From Marinobacter psychrophilus (lineage in GTDB: Bacteria; Pseudomonadota; Gammaproteobacteria; Pseudomonadales; Oleiphilaceae), in assembly GCF_001043175.1 (NCBI RefSeq), contig NZ_CP011494.1, forward strand, positions 1,860,001-1,924,000: a DNA stretch of 64,000 nucleotides, read 5' to 3'. Positions 1 through 9,819 of this stretch are shown one piece after another; positions within the stretch are counted from its first letter, which is position 1, and every line of letters begins with the position of its first letter. Position numbers and translations under genes: made by a program. The notes under the pieces are model-generated. The model was given only the letters and a program-made list of their open reading frames with translations, ran no database searches and was not told the origin of the DNA.

Positions 1-75
1 AAAGGTCCCGAGCAGAACTGGACCGGCATTTTCGAGCCCGGCGAGCGGATTCGGCTGGTAATGTCTCATGTTTGA
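1..75 (+). pseudogene. 3' end of a truncated CopA-like multicopper oxidase reading frame
   Basis: An open frame enters from the left edge and ends at TGA 73-75. Its last residues include NWTGIFEPGERIRL, which resembles the internal segment of CopA/PcoA periplasmic copper oxidases, where NWTGLF-PGERVRLR is followed by the INGSAMT region and several hundred more residues with the copper ligands. Here the match stops after RIRL and the frame ends five residues later. I infer a deletion that joined the front part of copA directly to cusC, since the frame overlaps the next start codon by 8 nt. The rest of the gene lies outside the window, so an unrelated short protein cannot be excluded. Confidence 0.5.
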
Positions 76-1375
76 ACTGCGCAATTTTTTTATTGTTTGC
101 ATCGCTCTGCTGCTGTCTGTAACAACGGACAGGGCGCTTGCCGCTGCCGGTCCTTTAACCCTGGACGAGGCTGTGCAGCAGGCCATCGCTAATGATCCTT
201 GGTTGATCGCGAATCAGCAGAATGAAGCCGCTATCCTGGCAAGGAGTGTGGCTGCTGAGGTTTTGCCAGATCCGAAGTTTAATGTCGGGTTAATGAACTT
301 CCCGACAGACACCTTTAACTACGCACAAGAGCCAATGACTCAGATATCTGTTGGGGTGTCGCAAATGTTGCCAAGGGGAGACACCTTGGCTCTGAACAGT
401 CAGAGACTGCGCTTACAGAGTCATCAAATGCCTTTGCTCCGAGAAGACAGGAAAGCCAGGGTAGGCCTGATGGTCACGCAACTCTGGCTAGACGCTTTGA
501 AAGCCAGTCACAGCATAATGTTAATTGAAGAAAATCGAATATTATTCGAGCAGCTCTCAGACATTGTCAGCAGCGGTTATAGCAGCACCTTTGGCCAGGC
601 CCGTCAGCTCGATTTAGTCAGGGCACAGGTGGAACTGGACCAGCTAGATGAACGCCTAATGGAAGTGCAGCAACAGCAAACACGTGCTGTACAGCAGTTA
701 GGCGAGTGGCTTGTAGGCACGTCGTCCGATGTCTCGATGCTGCCCTCAACACCAGGCCAATCCATGCCTGAATGGCCTACACCTATGGTTCTATCGCAAG
801 ATGATTTGACGCAACGACTCCTGCAGCACCCCAGCCTCCGCTTGATTGATCAAATGACAAAAGTGGCGCAGTCCGAAATCTATATTGCCGAGCAGCAATA
901 TGAACCTGAATGGGGGCTCAATGTCAGTTACGGCTTCCGTGGTGACGACGCCAGAGGTACTGACCGTCCCGATTTATTGAGCTTTGGTGTCAGCGTTGAC
1001 ATGCCGATTTTCTCCAGCAAGCGTCAAGACAGCCAAGTGCAGGCAGAAACGTATGAAAAAGAGTCTATGCGCACAGAGCGACTCTTGAAACTCCGCAGTT
1101 TATTGACGAATTACCGCACCTTAGAAGCAGAGTTGCAACGCCTTGATCAACGGCGAGAACTGTATCGAGAAAAGTTACTGCCTGGACTCCAGCAAAGTGC
1201 TGAAGCGGCGATCAATGCGTACGCCGTCGATGATGGTAATTTTGCAGACGTGGTACAGGCTCGGATTGGTGAACTCAATGCCAAATTGTCGCTGTTATCT
1301 ATTGAACTTGAACATTCCAGGAAGATCGCTGAAATGCACTATTTACTAGTTGGCAATCAACGGGGGATGAAATAG
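68..1375 (+). CDS. cusC: TolC/CusC-family outer-membrane efflux channel
   Basis: Outer-membrane channel of a tripartite heavy-metal RND pump, 435 aa. It begins with a Sec signal peptide (hydrophobic residues 7-20, likely cleavage after ALA near 24-26), followed by two outer-membrane-efflux-protein repeats rich in long amphipathic helices (roughly 30-220 and 240-430), the usual TolC layout and length. It is the first gene of a cusCBA order, and its TAG overlaps the GTG of the next gene by one base, so the two are translationally coupled. No good Shine-Dalgarno precedes ATG 68, which fits the idea that an upstream copA-like gene once fed ribosomes into it. The family is sure; copper/silver specificity comes from the neighbours. 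Confidence 0.88.
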   Translation: MFELRNFFIVCIALLLSVTTDRALAAAGPLTLDEAVQQAIANDPWLIANQQNEAAILARSVAAEVLPDPKFNVGLMNFPTDTFNYAQEPMTQISVGVSQMLPRGDTLALNSQRLRLQSHQMPLLREDRKARVGLMVTQLWLDALKASHSIMLIEENRILFEQLSDIVSSGYSSTFGQARQLDLVRAQVELDQLDERLMEVQQQQTRAVQQLGEWLVGTSSDVSMLPSTPGQSMPEWPTPMVLSQDDLTQRLLQHPSLRLIDQMTKVAQSEIYIAEQQYEPEWGLNVSYGFRGDDARGTDRPDLLSFGVSVDMPIFSSKRQDSQVQAETYEKESMRTERLLKLRSLLTNYRTLEAELQRLDQRRELYREKLLPGLQQSAEAAINAYAVDDGNFADVVQARIGELNAKLSLLSIELEHSRKIAEMHYLLVGNQRGMK

Positions 1376-2910
1376 TGAACCTGTTTAAAAACTTTGCATT
1401 ATTACTGTCTGGCGCTCTGCTTATGCTCGCCGCTTTGTCTATTTGGCAACCAGACTTGTTCAGGCACGTAACAGATATGCAAGCGACATCAGCCACGAAT
1501 GATGCCGACAAACCTTTGTACTGGGTCGCTCCTATGGACCCAAACTACCGCCGTGATGCGGCAGGCAAATCGCCCATGGGCATGGACTTGGTCCCCGTCT
1601 TTGCGAAGGGTAAAAATGGCGACGAGGATAGCCCGGGCACAATCGAAATATCGCCAGAGGTCGTTAACAGTCTGGGTGTCAGAACTGGCAAGGTTGTTCT
1701 GGATCACCTTCAGCCAGAGATAAGAACGGTTGGATACCTGCAATATAACCAAGACAGCATTGTTCATATTCATCCCCGCGTAGAAGGCTGGGTGGAAAAT
1801 AGCTTCGTTAACACTGTAGGTGCGCCAGTTGAGCAAGGTCAGCGTTTGTATACTCTGTACTCGCCCGCATTGGTTAACGCACAGGAAGAGCTGCTGTTTG
1901 GTTTAAAGCGTGATGATCAGCGTTTGATTCAAGCGGCAGAACAACGTCTGCTTGCTCTTCAAATAAGCGATGCGGTTATCCGTCAACTTAAAAGAGACCG
2001 CCAAGTATCGCAAACAGTCACTTTCTACGCTCCCGCATCGGGAGTGGTAGAAGAACTCAATATCCGTGAAGGTCTCTATGTAAAGCCCGGCATGACGTTG
2101 ATGTCGATCGCTAATCTTGACGAGATCTGGATTGAAGCTGAAGTTTTTGAACGTCAGGCCAGCCTAGTCAAAGTCGGTTTACCGGTGGAGGTTGATCTCG
2201 ATTTCCTGCCCGGTGATGTACGCCAGGGTAAGGTCGACTATATCTACCCGAGTTTGAATGTCCAGACACGCACCTTGAGGGTAAGGGTGCGATTGGACAA
2301 TTCCGACTCCGCTCTTAAACCCAACATGTTTGCCGAGCTTCGTATTCTTGCCAGCGATCAAAATGAACGGTTGCTGATTCCTAAAGAGGCGTTAATTCGC
2401 GGTGGGCAGCAGAACCGCGTCGTGCTTGCACTGGGTGAGGGGCGGTTTAAATCCCTTGCCGTTAAAACGGGACAGAGTGATAACCAGAGAGTCGAGATCC
2501 TTGATGGTTTGATCGAAGGCGAAAAAATTGTGACCTCCGCTCAGTTCCTGCTCGATTCAGAGTCCAGTAAATCATCCGACTTCACTCGTATTGATGCGAC
2601 CGATGGCCAGCAATTGGAGAAGCCTTCGGTCAGCCAGGATGTGCAAAAAGCCACCGCTGAAATTCCTGGCAAAGTATGGGTTGAAGCCATTGTTAACAGT
2701 GTTGATATCAATGCCATGAAACTGAATGCTCAGCATGGTCCAATTCCGGAGTGGAGTTGGCCGCTGATGCAGATGGATTTCAAACTGACCGAATGGATGA
2801 ACGCTGGCGACATCCCTACCGGTCAGTCGTTGCAATTGGAGATAACCCGCACGGAATCGGGCAAATATGAAGTCACTGACTTCTACCTACCCGCAGCGGA
2901 ACAGGAGTAG
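1375..2910 (+). CDS. cusB: CusB-type RND periplasmic adaptor with C-terminal CusF copper-binding domain
   Basis: Membrane-fusion protein linking CusA to CusC, 511 aa. It starts at GTG 1375, overlapping the cusC stop by one base, with GGGGG 8 nt upstream. Domains seen: N-terminal membrane anchor (about 5-25); a heavy-metal-binding motif (about 47-76) with [20 protein letters not shown]; barrel-sandwich and beta-barrel adaptor core (about 90-400); and a C-terminal CusF-like fold. The CusF Cu(I)/Ag(I) ligand pattern H-x7-W-x2-M-x-M is complete at H454, W462, M465, M467. In E. coli CusF is a separate chaperone; here it is fused to the adaptor, a fusion known in other proteobacteria. Metal delivery to CusA is the inferred role. 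Confidence 0.9.
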   Translation: MNLFKNFALLLSGALLMLAALSIWQPDLFRHVTDMQATSATNDADKPLYWVAPMDPNYRRDAAGKSPMGMDLVPVFAKGKNGDEDSPGTIEISPEVVNSLGVRTGKVVLDHLQPEIRTVGYLQYNQDSIVHIHPRVEGWVENSFVNTVGAPVEQGQRLYTLYSPALVNAQEELLFGLKRDDQRLIQAAEQRLLALQISDAVIRQLKRDRQVSQTVTFYAPASGVVEELNIREGLYVKPGMTLMSIANLDEIWIEAEVFERQASLVKVGLPVEVDLDFLPGDVRQGKVDYIYPSLNVQTRTLRVRVRLDNSDSALKPNMFAELRILASDQNERLLIPKEALIRGGQQNRVVLALGEGRFKSLAVKTGQSDNQRVEILDGLIEGEKIVTSAQFLLDSESSKSSDFTRIDATDGQQLEKPSVSQDVQKATAEIPGKVWVEAIVNSVDINAMKLNAQHGPIPEWSWPLMQMDFKLTEWMNAGDIPTGQSLQLEITRTESGKYEVTDFYLPAAEQE

Positions 2911-2915
2911 CGATT

Positions 2916-5900
2916 ATGATAGAAGCTATTATTCGCTGGTCTATCCGCAACCGCGGCATGGTGTTGCTGGCCACCTCCATACTGATTGGTATAGGGCTTT
3001 ATTCCCTGAAAAATACGCCGGTAGATGCCATTCCTGATCTGTCTGACGTACAGGTCATCATCAAAACCAGTTATCCCGGTCAAGCGCCGCAGGTGGTGGA
3101 GGATCAGGTGACCTATCCGCTCACCACTGCCATGTTGTCGGTACCCGGGTCCAAGACGGTGCGAGGTTATTCCTTCTTTGGGGATTCCTACGTTTACGTT
3201 ATTTTCGACGACAAGACGGATATCTACTGGGCCCGCAGCCGCGTGCTGGAATACCTGAGCCAGGTGGCTCCTTCGTTGCCTGAAAACGCTCGTCCGCAAT
3301 TAGGGCCGGATGCAACCGGCGTAGGCTGGGTGTACCTCTATGCATTGGTTGACCGCACCGGAAAGAATGATTTGAGCCAGTTGCGTTCCTTGCAGGATTG
3401 GTTCCTGAAATACGAATTACAAACCGTTCCGGGCGTGTCTGAAGTTGCGGCGATAGGTGGGATGGTCAAGCAATATCAAGTGCAGGTGAATCCGGAAAAA
3501 TTACGTGCATTCAACATACCCCTCAGCCACATACAAAATGCCATTCGCCGTGGCAACCAGGAAGTTGGGGCGTCAGTTGTGGAAATGGCGGAGGCTGAAT
3601 ACATGGTCCGGGCTACAGGCTACATTCAAAGCATAGAGGATCTTGAAGTGATTCCGTTGGGTGTTAACCAAAACGGCACTCCGCTGCTGCTCAAAGATGT
3701 TGCTGATATTGGTATTGGTCCACAAATGCGTCGGGGTGTTGCGGAGCTCGATGGCGAAGGTGAAGTTGTGGGTGGCTTGGTTGTCATGCGCTTTGGCGAA
3801 AACGCCCAAACAACCATTAATGGAGTCAAAGCTAAGCTGGAGTCGTTAAAGAAAAGCTTGCCTGAGGGAGTGGAGGTTGTCACCGTTTACGATCGCTCAG
3901 GTCTGATTGATAGAGCGGTTGAAAATCTCTGGAAAAAATTGCTTGAAGAATTTCTCGTTGTAGCGCTGGTCTGTGTCGTATTTTTGTTTCATGTCCGCTC
4001 ATCTCTGGTGGCTGTTATCAGTTTGCCTGTCGGTATCCTAACGGCATTTATTATCATGCATTGGCAAGGTATTAACGCCAATATCATGTCTCTTGCAGGA
4101 ATAGCGATTGCCATAGGTGCCATGGTTGATGGCGCGATCGTTATGATTGAGAACATGCACAAGCATATGGAAAGGACGCCTTTAACGGACGAAAATCGCT
4201 GGCAGGTCGTTGCAACTGCAGCTTCAGAAGTTGGCCCCGCGCTTTTCTTTAGTCTGCTGATTATAACGGTAAGTTTTTTGCCGGTGTTCGCGTTAGAGGC
4301 ACAAGAGGGTCGAATGTTCTCGCCCTTAGCCTTCACCAAAACCTATGCCATGGCTGCCTCCGCGATATTGGCTGTAACCCTGGTGCCAGTTCTGATGGGC
4401 TACTTCATCCGTGGCAAGGTGATACCGGAACACAAGAACCCGCTTAATCGATTGCTGGCTGCTATCTATATGCCTGCGCTGCGGAGTGTACTGCGTTTCC
4501 CAAAAGCAACCCTGGTTGGTGCTGTTGTGGTGTTAGCGATAGGCGCATGGCCGCTGGATAAAATCGGTAGTGAGTTCATTCCGGATCTGGATGAAGGCGA
4601 CTTGATGTACATGCCTACCACCTACCCGGGCGTATCTATTGGTGAAGCACGCCAAATTTTGCAACAAACCAACAAGCTGATTCGCACAGTACCTGAAGTT
4701 GTCACCGTGTTCGGTAAAGTCGGTAGAGCAGAAACGGCAACGGACCCAGCACCACTGAGTATGATTGAAACCTTTATCCAGCTGAAGCCCAAGAGCGAAT
4801 GGCGTGAGGGCATGACCACGGCCAAGCTCAAGCAGGAACTGGATCAATTAGTGACGTTACCCGGCGTAACCAATGCTTGGGTGATGCCAATCAAAACGCG
4901 TATCGACATGCTCGCAACGGGTATTAAAACGCCCGTGGGAATTAAAGTTGCGGGGCCGGATCTGAATATCATTCAGGGGATCGGCCAACAGTTAGAGAAG
5001 GTGCTGAAGGATGTTGAGGGTACCGCATCGGTATATTCCGAACGCGTTGCGGGTGGTCGTTATATCAAAGTTGATATTCAGCGAGAAAAAGCAGCCCGTT
5101 ATGGTCTCAATATCGCTGATATTCAGGAAATTATAGCGTCAGCTGTCGGTGGAATGAATGTTTCGAGCACGATTGAAGGGTTAGAGCGATATCCCATCAA
5201 TGTCCGCTATCCGCAGAACTATCGGGATTCCCCCGAACAATTGGAGTTATTGCCCATTGTGACCCCTGCGGGCCTAAGGATTGCTCTCGGTGATGTGGCC
5301 AATATTTTCGTCGAAAACGGTCCCCCCATGCTGAAAAGTGAAAATGCGCGGCTCAATGGCTGGACTTATATTGATATTGAAGGTGTAGATCTCGGCCGCT
5401 ATGTCGAAAATGCTCAACAAGTGGTTGCTGAACAGGTAGAACTTCCCGCTGGCTATTCATTGAACTGGTCTGGCCAGTACGAATACATGCTGCGGGCCAA
5501 AGAAAAACTTACTTATGTAGTCCCTTTAACCCTTGCGATTATTATTGTGCTGCTATTCCTCAACTTTCGTAATTTTGTCGAGGTGGCCATGATCGTGGGT
5601 ACCTTGCCACTGGCGTTGGTGGGCAGTATTTGGCTGATGTATTGGGAAGGCTTTAACTTTTCGGTGGCCGTGGGAGTTGGGTTTATTGCCTTAGCCGGAG
5701 TAGCGGTCGAAATCGGCGTCATCATGCTGGTTTATCTCAACCAATCCTGGCAACAGACGATCGACCGTTGTCATGCTCAAGGACTTGAGCTTCGCGAAGA
5801 AACCTTACGCCATGCGGTGCTTCATGGCGCGGGAATGCGGGTACGCCCTGTGCTTATGACAGCTGCGACCATTATTTTTGGTCTGTTACCTATTTTGTAC

Positions 5901-6074
5901 GGTACAGGCACTGGCTCTGAAGTAATGAGCCGGATAGCTGCGCCGATGGTGGGCGGTATGGTGAGTGCTGTGGTGCTTACACTGTTGGTGCTACCGGCCA
6001 TTTATTTCATGTGGAAGCGAAGTTCGCTTGTAAAAAATACCAAGCTTGAAATAGAAAAATCGTTAAATTTTTAA
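2916..6074 (+). CDS. cusA: CusA-type Cu(I)/Ag(I) RND efflux pump
   Basis: Inner-membrane proton-driven heavy-metal exporter, 1052 aa (E. coli CusA 1047). It shows the usual RND order: TM1, large periplasmic loop, TM2-6 (about 340-530), second periplasmic loop, TM8-12 (about 870-1035). The three methionines that bind Cu(I)/Ag(I) in CusA are all present with the same spacing: M566 (LMYMPTT), M616 (APLSMIET) and M665 (RIDMLATGI). This separates it from CzcA/CnrA-type zinc/cobalt pumps. AGGAG lies 8 nt before ATG 2916, inside the end of cusB. It is the third gene of the efflux operon and is followed 23 nt later by copC. Confidence 0.93.
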   Translation: MIEAIIRWSIRNRGMVLLATSILIGIGLYSLKNTPVDAIPDLSDVQVIIKTSYPGQAPQVVEDQVTYPLTTAMLSVPGSKTVRGYSFFGDSYVYVIFDDKTDIYWARSRVLEYLSQVAPSLPENARPQLGPDATGVGWVYLYALVDRTGKNDLSQLRSLQDWFLKYELQTVPGVSEVAAIGGMVKQYQVQVNPEKLRAFNIPLSHIQNAIRRGNQEVGASVVEMAEAEYMVRATGYIQSIEDLEVIPLGVNQNGTPLLLKDVADIGIGPQMRRGVAELDGEGEVVGGLVVMRFGENAQTTINGVKAKLESLKKSLPEGVEVVTVYDRSGLIDRAVENLWKKLLEEFLVVALVCVVFLFHVRSSLVAVISLPVGILTAFIIMHWQGINANIMSLAGIAIAIGAMVDGAIVMIENMHKHMERTPLTDENRWQVVATAASEVGPALFFSLLIITVSFLPVFALEAQEGRMFSPLAFTKTYAMAASAILAVTLVPVLMGYFIRGKVIPEHKNPLNRLLAAIYMPALRSVLRFPKATLVGAVVVLAIGAWPLDKIGSEFIPDLDEGDLMYMPTTYPGVSIGEARQILQQTNKLIRTVPEVVTVFGKVGRAETATDPAPLSMIETFIQLKPKSEWREGMTTAKLKQELDQLVTLPGVTNAWVMPIKTRIDMLATGIKTPVGIKVAGPDLNIIQGIGQQLEKVLKDVEGTASVYSERVAGGRYIKVDIQREKAARYGLNIADIQEIIASAVGGMNVSSTIEGLERYPINVRYPQNYRDSPEQLELLPIVTPAGLRIALGDVANIFVENGPPMLKSENARLNGWTYIDIEGVDLGRYVENAQQVVAEQVELPAGYSLNWSGQYEYMLRAKEKLTYVVPLTLAIIIVLLFLNFRNFVEVAMIVGTLPLALVGSIWLMYWEGFNFSVAVGVGFIALAGVAVEIGVIMLVYLNQSWQQTIDRCHAQGLELREETLRHAVLHGAGMRVRPVLMTAATIIFGLLPILYGTGTGSEVMSRIAAPMVGGMVSAVVLTLLVLPAIYFMWKRSSLVKNTKLEIEKSLNF

Positions 6075-6097
6075 ACTAAAATGAAAGGTGAATTGTT

Positions 6098-6445
6098 ATG
6101 AAAAAAATCCAAATATTAATAGCCATTGGGGCTCTAACCGCATCGTCTTCAGTCTTTGCACATTCAATGATGGAAAGCACATTCCCGCAGGATGGAGCAA
6201 TGGTGATGGAGCCAACCAGGCATGTCGAAGTAAATTTCGACATGCCTATGAAATTGATTAATCTAAAGGTGATCGGTGCTGATGGAAGGCCAATTGCTGT
6301 TGACTACGAACGCGCTAAAGAAGCGGGTACCCATTTTAAGGGAATGACACCCGTATTAGTGCCTGGCAACTACACCGTGCACTGGAAAGCGTTGGGCGAC
6401 GATGGCCACATGATGGACGGTACGTTTGGTTTTATGCAGCATTAG
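6098..6445 (+). CDS. copC: CopC/YobA-family periplasmic copper-binding protein
   Basis: Small periplasmic copper carrier of 115 aa. A signal peptide (MKKIQILIAIG...VFA) is followed directly by His22, which would be the new N-terminal residue; in CopC proteins that His is a Cu(II) ligand. The C-terminal DDGHMMDGTFGF block (about 100-112) supplies the conserved Asp/His pair, and the internal Met/His residues (MMESTF, MVMEPTRH) fit a copper-handling role. AAAGGTGA is placed well before ATG 6098. It sits between cusA and copD, and CopC is thought to work with CopD or to buffer periplasmic copper. Confidence 0.9.
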   Translation: MKKIQILIAIGALTASSSVFAHSMMESTFPQDGAMVMEPTRHVEVNFDMPMKLINLKVIGADGRPIAVDYERAKEAGTHFKGMTPVLVPGNYTVHWKALGDDGHMMDGTFGFMQH

Positions 6446-6484
6446 TAGAGTTTGTATTTTTAACTCGGGCCAACGGTGTTTAGG

Positions 6485-7387
6485 ATGGAACTGGAACTAA
6501 CTTCCTGGGAATTTTCGACGCTGATAACCCGTTGGCTTTTGTATGTCGGTGTGGCCGGGTCTGTTGGCGGGGTTTGCAGCCTCTATCTTTTAAAAGCGCA
6601 CAGAGGACTGCAAGGCGCCTTGCTGAAGTACGCGTTCTGTGCGGTTTTATTAGCAGTTACAAGTGCTTTTGCGTACTTTTTTGTGAGAGTGGGCGCTGTC
6701 CTTGAAGAAGGCATTTCTGGCATGTTTGAGCCAGATATCGTTCTGATTATATGGAACTCTGCGGTTGGAGAGGCGCTTCTGTTAAGGGTTCTCGGGCTGT
6801 TTCTGCTGCTAGTTGCGCTGGTTTTTTTGTGGCGCAAAAGAAGATTGCCCGCTATCTGGGTTGAACCGGGTGCGAGGGTTGCATGGCTAGGGTTTTCTGG
6901 GTTACTACTCACGGCAACCTCTTTTACCGAGGCCGGTCATGCGGTTTCACAGTCGTGGGTTTTTCAACTTGTGCTTGTTGTACATCTATCGTTAGCCGCT
7001 TGGTGGGTGGGTACCTTGTATCCCTTGTGGTTAGCGTGCCACCGTCTAGCTTTTGCTGAAGCACATGCGGTGCTGCATCGCTTTGGACAGTTTGCGGTTG
7101 CTGCTGTTTTGTTAATTGTTTTGGCAGGTCTCTATCTATCTTATCAACTGACGGCCTGGAACAATTTGTTTACAAGCAGTTATGGTCTGTTTTTAATCAC
7201 TAAATTGGTCTTGGTTCTACTTCTGTTAGGGCTGGCGGCTTTACACAAATTCGTTCTTGTACCGCAGTTGTTATCTTCGCAAGATGCTAGTCGGTTAAAA
7301 AAATCGCTGCTTATCGAAAAATTTACCGGTGCCGGAATATATTTCATCACGACAGTGCTGACGACACTCGTGGGTCCGATGATGTGA
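6485..7387 (+). CDS. copD: CopD-family copper resistance membrane protein
   Basis: Polytopic inner-membrane protein of about 300 aa with eight or so hydrophobic segments and the CopD domain in the C-terminal half (conserved WWVGTLYPLWLAC region near 175-190 and the GLYLSYQL and ITKLVLVLLLLGLAALHK blocks). CopD is linked to copper movement across the inner membrane together with CopC. The frame is open from GTG 6476, but ATG 6485 gives the more likely start; neither has a strong Shine-Dalgarno. It is the last gene of the rightward copper operon and converges on the anchor gene at 7488-8180. Confidence 0.87.
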   Translation: MELELTSWEFSTLITRWLLYVGVAGSVGGVCSLYLLKAHRGLQGALLKYAFCAVLLAVTSAFAYFFVRVGAVLEEGISGMFEPDIVLIIWNSAVGEALLLRVLGLFLLLVALVFLWRKRRLPAIWVEPGARVAWLGFSGLLLTATSFTEAGHAVSQSWVFQLVLVVHLSLAAWWVGTLYPLWLACHRLAFAEAHAVLHRFGQFAVAAVLLIVLAGLYLSYQLTAWNNLFTSSYGLFLITKLVLVLLLLGLAALHKFVLVPQLLSSQDASRLKKSLLIEKFTGAGIYFITTVLTTLVGPMM

Positions 7388-7487
7388 TGTAATCCCGTCA
7401 GAGCAGGTCATATGTGAGTCGTGCCCTACTGAGCCCATCTAAAGTCGACAGGCCCGGCCGTGACAGCGATCATTCAGATTACTGTTA

Positions 7488-8180
7488 TCACATCGCCCTT
7501 TTTAGCTCACCGTAGTCACCATCAGTGCGAAGCATCAGTGTGACGTCATTGTCGTTGCGATTACGGAAGAACCAGCCGTGGTTGCCGTTAAACGCAGCTT
7601 TCAGCTCGCCTTCGTCTTCAAGGACACCCCGGCCTTTTTCGTAGGAAATGGACTGCCCGCCGCCATCACCGTGGGTGTCGAAGTTGAGAGGGCCGCCTTC
7701 AGATACCCAAGCAAACCGGGCGACGGCTCCTTCTTGCATAGTGAGTTTGAACTCTGTGCCTTCACCCGGGGTGAGGACAACACGGACCTCGTCCTGCCAT
7801 TCGGGTTCAGCTGCCATTGTCGGGGCAGGTTGCTCCACTTTCGGCGCGACCTCAGGCTCAACTTCAACTTCAACGTCAACAACCGCTGCCTCAAAAACAG
7901 GCTCAACGGGTTCTGAAACAGCCTCTTTGATGGAGGGTTGCACCGCCACCATCTGCGCGGCCTCGTCGGCGGCTGCTTCTTCCAGCAGTTGTATCTTGAT
8001 TTCACCCATCTCCGTCAAACCTAGCAGACGACCAGCGCCGGTAGGGTCCAGAGCGAACTCGGAAGGCATTACCACGGTTACCAGTAGAACCAGCGCTACG
8101 ATGGCGGCAATGATGGTGGATCGAGTCAGCTGCGCGGAGCTGGGTAGTTCACTACGTAGGGGCATATCGGTGTTATACAT
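7488..8180 (-). CDS. transmembrane anchor protein (HupE-associated)
   Basis: 230 aa. Short cytoplasmic N-terminus, one transmembrane helix (about 22-40), a long acidic Glu/Val/Pro/Ala-rich linker (about 85-130) and a globular C-terminal domain (about 135-225) with GWFFRNRNDNDVTL. This architecture matches proteins annotated only as 'transmembrane anchor protein' that accompany hupE in Pseudomonas and Marinobacter genomes (recalled, not searched). It has GGAG 8 nt before its ATG and starts 15 nt after the hupE stop, so the two form one operon. The function is unknown; a periplasmic sensor or scaffold for the HupE transporter is a guess. Confidence 0.75.
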   Translation of the reverse strand: MYNTDMPLRSELPSSAQLTRSTIIAAIVALVLLVTVVMPSEFALDPTGAGRLLGLTEMGEIKIQLLEEAAADEAAQMVAVQPSIKEAVSEPVEPVFEAAVVDVEVEVEPEVAPKVEQPAPTMAAEPEWQDEVRVVLTPGEGTEFKLTMQEGAVARFAWVSEGGPLNFDTHGDGGGQSISYEKGRGVLEDEGELKAAFNGNHGWFFRNRNDNDVTLMLRTDGDYGELKRAM

Positions 8181-8195
8181 AAAAGATCTCCAGAA

Positions 8196-8930
8196 TTAAG
8201 CGACGAAATAACCGGTGAGCTGAAAGCCGAAGAGCAGGAAGCCGGCGCTCATCATGGCCACGTTGGCGTTATAGGCATGGCGGAAAAAGCCATCGGTTTT
8301 ACGCCAGTAGCTCATAACGATGAGAATCATCGCCAAAGCCAGAAGCTGGCCGATTTCCACGCCCACATTGAACGCGAGAAGATTCGGTATCAGCCCATCC
8401 GGGGAGATGTCGTACTCAATGATTTTCGTGGACAGGCCAAAGCCATGGAAAAAGCCGAAGATCAGGGTGGCGGCTTTGATGTTGGGTTGGACTCCGAACC
8501 AGCGCTGATACGCGCCCACGTTATCCAGTGCTTTGTACACCACTGAGAGCCCGATGATGGCGTCAATAATGTAGCTGTTTATGCCGACATTGAAGTACAC
8601 GCCCAATAGCATGGTGGTGGAATGTCCCAAGGCAAAGAGGCTTACGTAGATTGCGATGTGCTGCATGCGGTAAAGGAAGAAGATGACTCCCAGAAGAAAC
8701 AGCAGATGGTCATAACCGGTGACCATGTGTTTGGCGCCGAGATAGATGAATGCAATGAGGTTTACCCCGGATATTTCCTGGATGTACCCCTTGTCGCCTT
8801 GGGCAATGGCATGGGCCAGCACCTCGGCGCTCATTCCGAGTAACCCCATTGTGAGAAATACCCAGATCAGACGACGACCGCCTGCGGCTGTGCGCGCACG
8901 CCAATGGCCGTCAAACAACGTTGATAACAT
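8196..8930 (-). CDS. HupE/UreJ-family membrane transporter
   Basis: Polytopic membrane protein of 244 aa in the HupE/UreJ_2 family, seven or so helices. Family landmarks seen are GAKHMVTGYDHLLFLLGVIF (about 66-85), FALGHSTTMLLG and FGFFHGFGLS with conserved His residues in the membrane. HupE/UreJ proteins are nickel (or related metal) transporters of hydrogenase and urease loci, but neither enzyme is visible here; this version sits in a metal-resistance context instead. It is the middle gene of a leftward operon (His-rich protein, HupE, anchor) and has GGAG before its ATG. Substrate metal unproven; nickel, cobalt or copper are all possible. Confidence 0.82.
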   Translation of the reverse strand: MLSTLFDGHWRARTAAGGRRLIWVFLTMGLLGMSAEVLAHAIAQGDKGYIQEISGVNLIAFIYLGAKHMVTGYDHLLFLLGVIFFLYRMQHIAIYVSLFALGHSTTMLLGVYFNVGINSYIIDAIIGLSVVYKALDNVGAYQRWFGVQPNIKAATLIFGFFHGFGLSTKIIEYDISPDGLIPNLLAFNVGVEIGQLLALAMILIVMSYWRKTDGFFRHAYNANVAMMSAGFLLFGFQLTGYFVA

Positions 8931-8976
8931 AACAACTCCAATAATTTCGTTTTAAAAAGCTGCAGTGCAGCGAGGC

Positions 8977-9339
8977 TTAAACAACCAGAGAAGTTTTTGG
9001 CGGGCGATCTAGCCGGAAACGAAAGGTGCGGGGAGAATCTCCGGCGTAGGATATAGGCAGTCGGAGCGAGATTGAGTAACCAGTGAGGATGCGGGTCGTC
9101 AGGCGATCTGCGGATTCATGGCTGTGATTGCTCGCGTCGTGGTGAGGGTGACTGTTTGACGTTTCGTCAACATCGTCATGATTGTGAGACTGGCCATCGT
9201 GACCCTCGGAAACAAGAGCACTTAGCTCTGCGACACCGTGAGACGACACCCCGCCAACGACCGAGAGCGTCATCCCATCCAGCGCAAGCAGCAGGGCAAG
9301 AAGCGGAATCAAATTTTTACGGTGGGTGGCCGTCACCAT
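8977..9339 (-). CDS. His-rich exported hypothetical protein, putative metal binder
   Basis: Protein of 120 aa with an N-terminal hydrophobic segment (about 9-30, signal peptide or anchor) and a His/Asp/Ser-rich stretch at about 46-82 holding eight histidines (GHDGQSHNH, SHPHHDASNHSH). The C-terminal 40 residues are basic with RFRFRLDRPPKTS. I do not recognise a named family; short His-rich exported proteins of this kind (DUF2946-like) occur in copper and nickel loci. It is the first gene of the leftward operon with hupE and faces the metal repressor gene across an 81-bp divergent region. Periplasmic metal buffering is inferred. Confidence 0.65.
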   Translation of the reverse strand: MVTATHRKNLIPLLALLLALDGMTLSVVGGVSSHGVAELSALVSEGHDGQSHNHDDVDETSNSHPHHDASNHSHESADRLTTRILTGYSISLRLPISYAGDSPRTFRFRLDRPPKTSLVV

Positions 9340-9392
9340 AGGTGTCAGTTCTTTAGTCAGGCTATTGGATTAATTCAGTGAGAGAGGATAGC

Positions 9393-9409
9393 ATCCTCCC
9401 TAGGGGGAT
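9393..9409. promoter_or_regulatory. candidate CsoR/RcnR-type operator
   Basis: The 17-bp run ATCCTCCCTAGGGGGAT has a perfect CCCTAGGG core flanked by ATCC and GGAT arms, with one extra T in the left arm. G/C tracts bounded by A/T are the usual operators of CsoR/RcnR repressors. It lies in the 81-bp gap between the divergent His-rich protein gene and the repressor gene, just before the repressor's ribosome site (AGGA at 9410-9413), so it could control both directions. Confidence 0.6.
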
Positions 9410-9420
9410 AGGAATTAAAT

Positions 9421-9699
9421 ATGGCGAATGATCAAACGCACCACTCGCATCTGCAAATCGTCAAGCGCCTGAAGCGGGCTCAAGGTCATTTGGGCAGCGT
9501 GATAGGGATGATTGAGGCAGGGCGATCCTGCCTGGAACTGGCGCAGCAGCTTCATGCCGTTGAAAAAGCCATTCAACAGGCAAAACGGGTGTTGGTACAG
9601 GACCATATCGAGCACTGCCTGGATGATGCGATTGGCCCGCTGGAACCGGAACAGAAAAGCCGTGTTGATGAGTTCAAAGCCATTGCTCGTTATCTTTGA
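9421..9699 (+). CDS. CsoR/RcnR-family metal-sensing repressor
   Basis: All-helical metal-responsive repressor of 92 aa, the family's normal length. Ligand positions Cys37, His62 and Cys66 match the C-H-C triad of CsoR (X, Y, Z), and the N-terminus carries His7, His8 and His10, which resembles the extra N-terminal ligands of RcnR-type nickel/cobalt sensors. I therefore cannot decide between Cu(I) and Ni/Co sensing. It is transcribed away from the His-rich/hupE/anchor operon with an operator-like palindrome between them, so derepression of that operon by metal, with autoregulation, is the likely circuit. Confidence 0.85.
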   Translation: MANDQTHHSHLQIVKRLKRAQGHLGSVIGMIEAGRSCLELAQQLHAVEKAIQQAKRVLVQDHIEHCLDDAIGPLEPEQKSRVDEFKAIARYL

Positions 9700-9819
9700 A
9701 CGTTGTTGAATCATGCTTGATAGTCTGGAATACCGAACGCGTTGGTACCTGTTCTTCGCTTGTTAGTTGTTTTGCGGAGCATCGGGGACTGGAGAGGTTT
9801 GAGTTCAGAGGATTTTCAA

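Noticed and set aside
1143..1349. Short plus-strand frame inside cusC
   Set aside because: Out-of-frame shadow of the TolC-family gene.
7648..8199. 183-codon plus-strand frame opposite the anchor gene
   Set aside because: Ser/Thr/Ala-rich antisense shadow of the E/V/P/A-rich anchor protein; no ribosome site.
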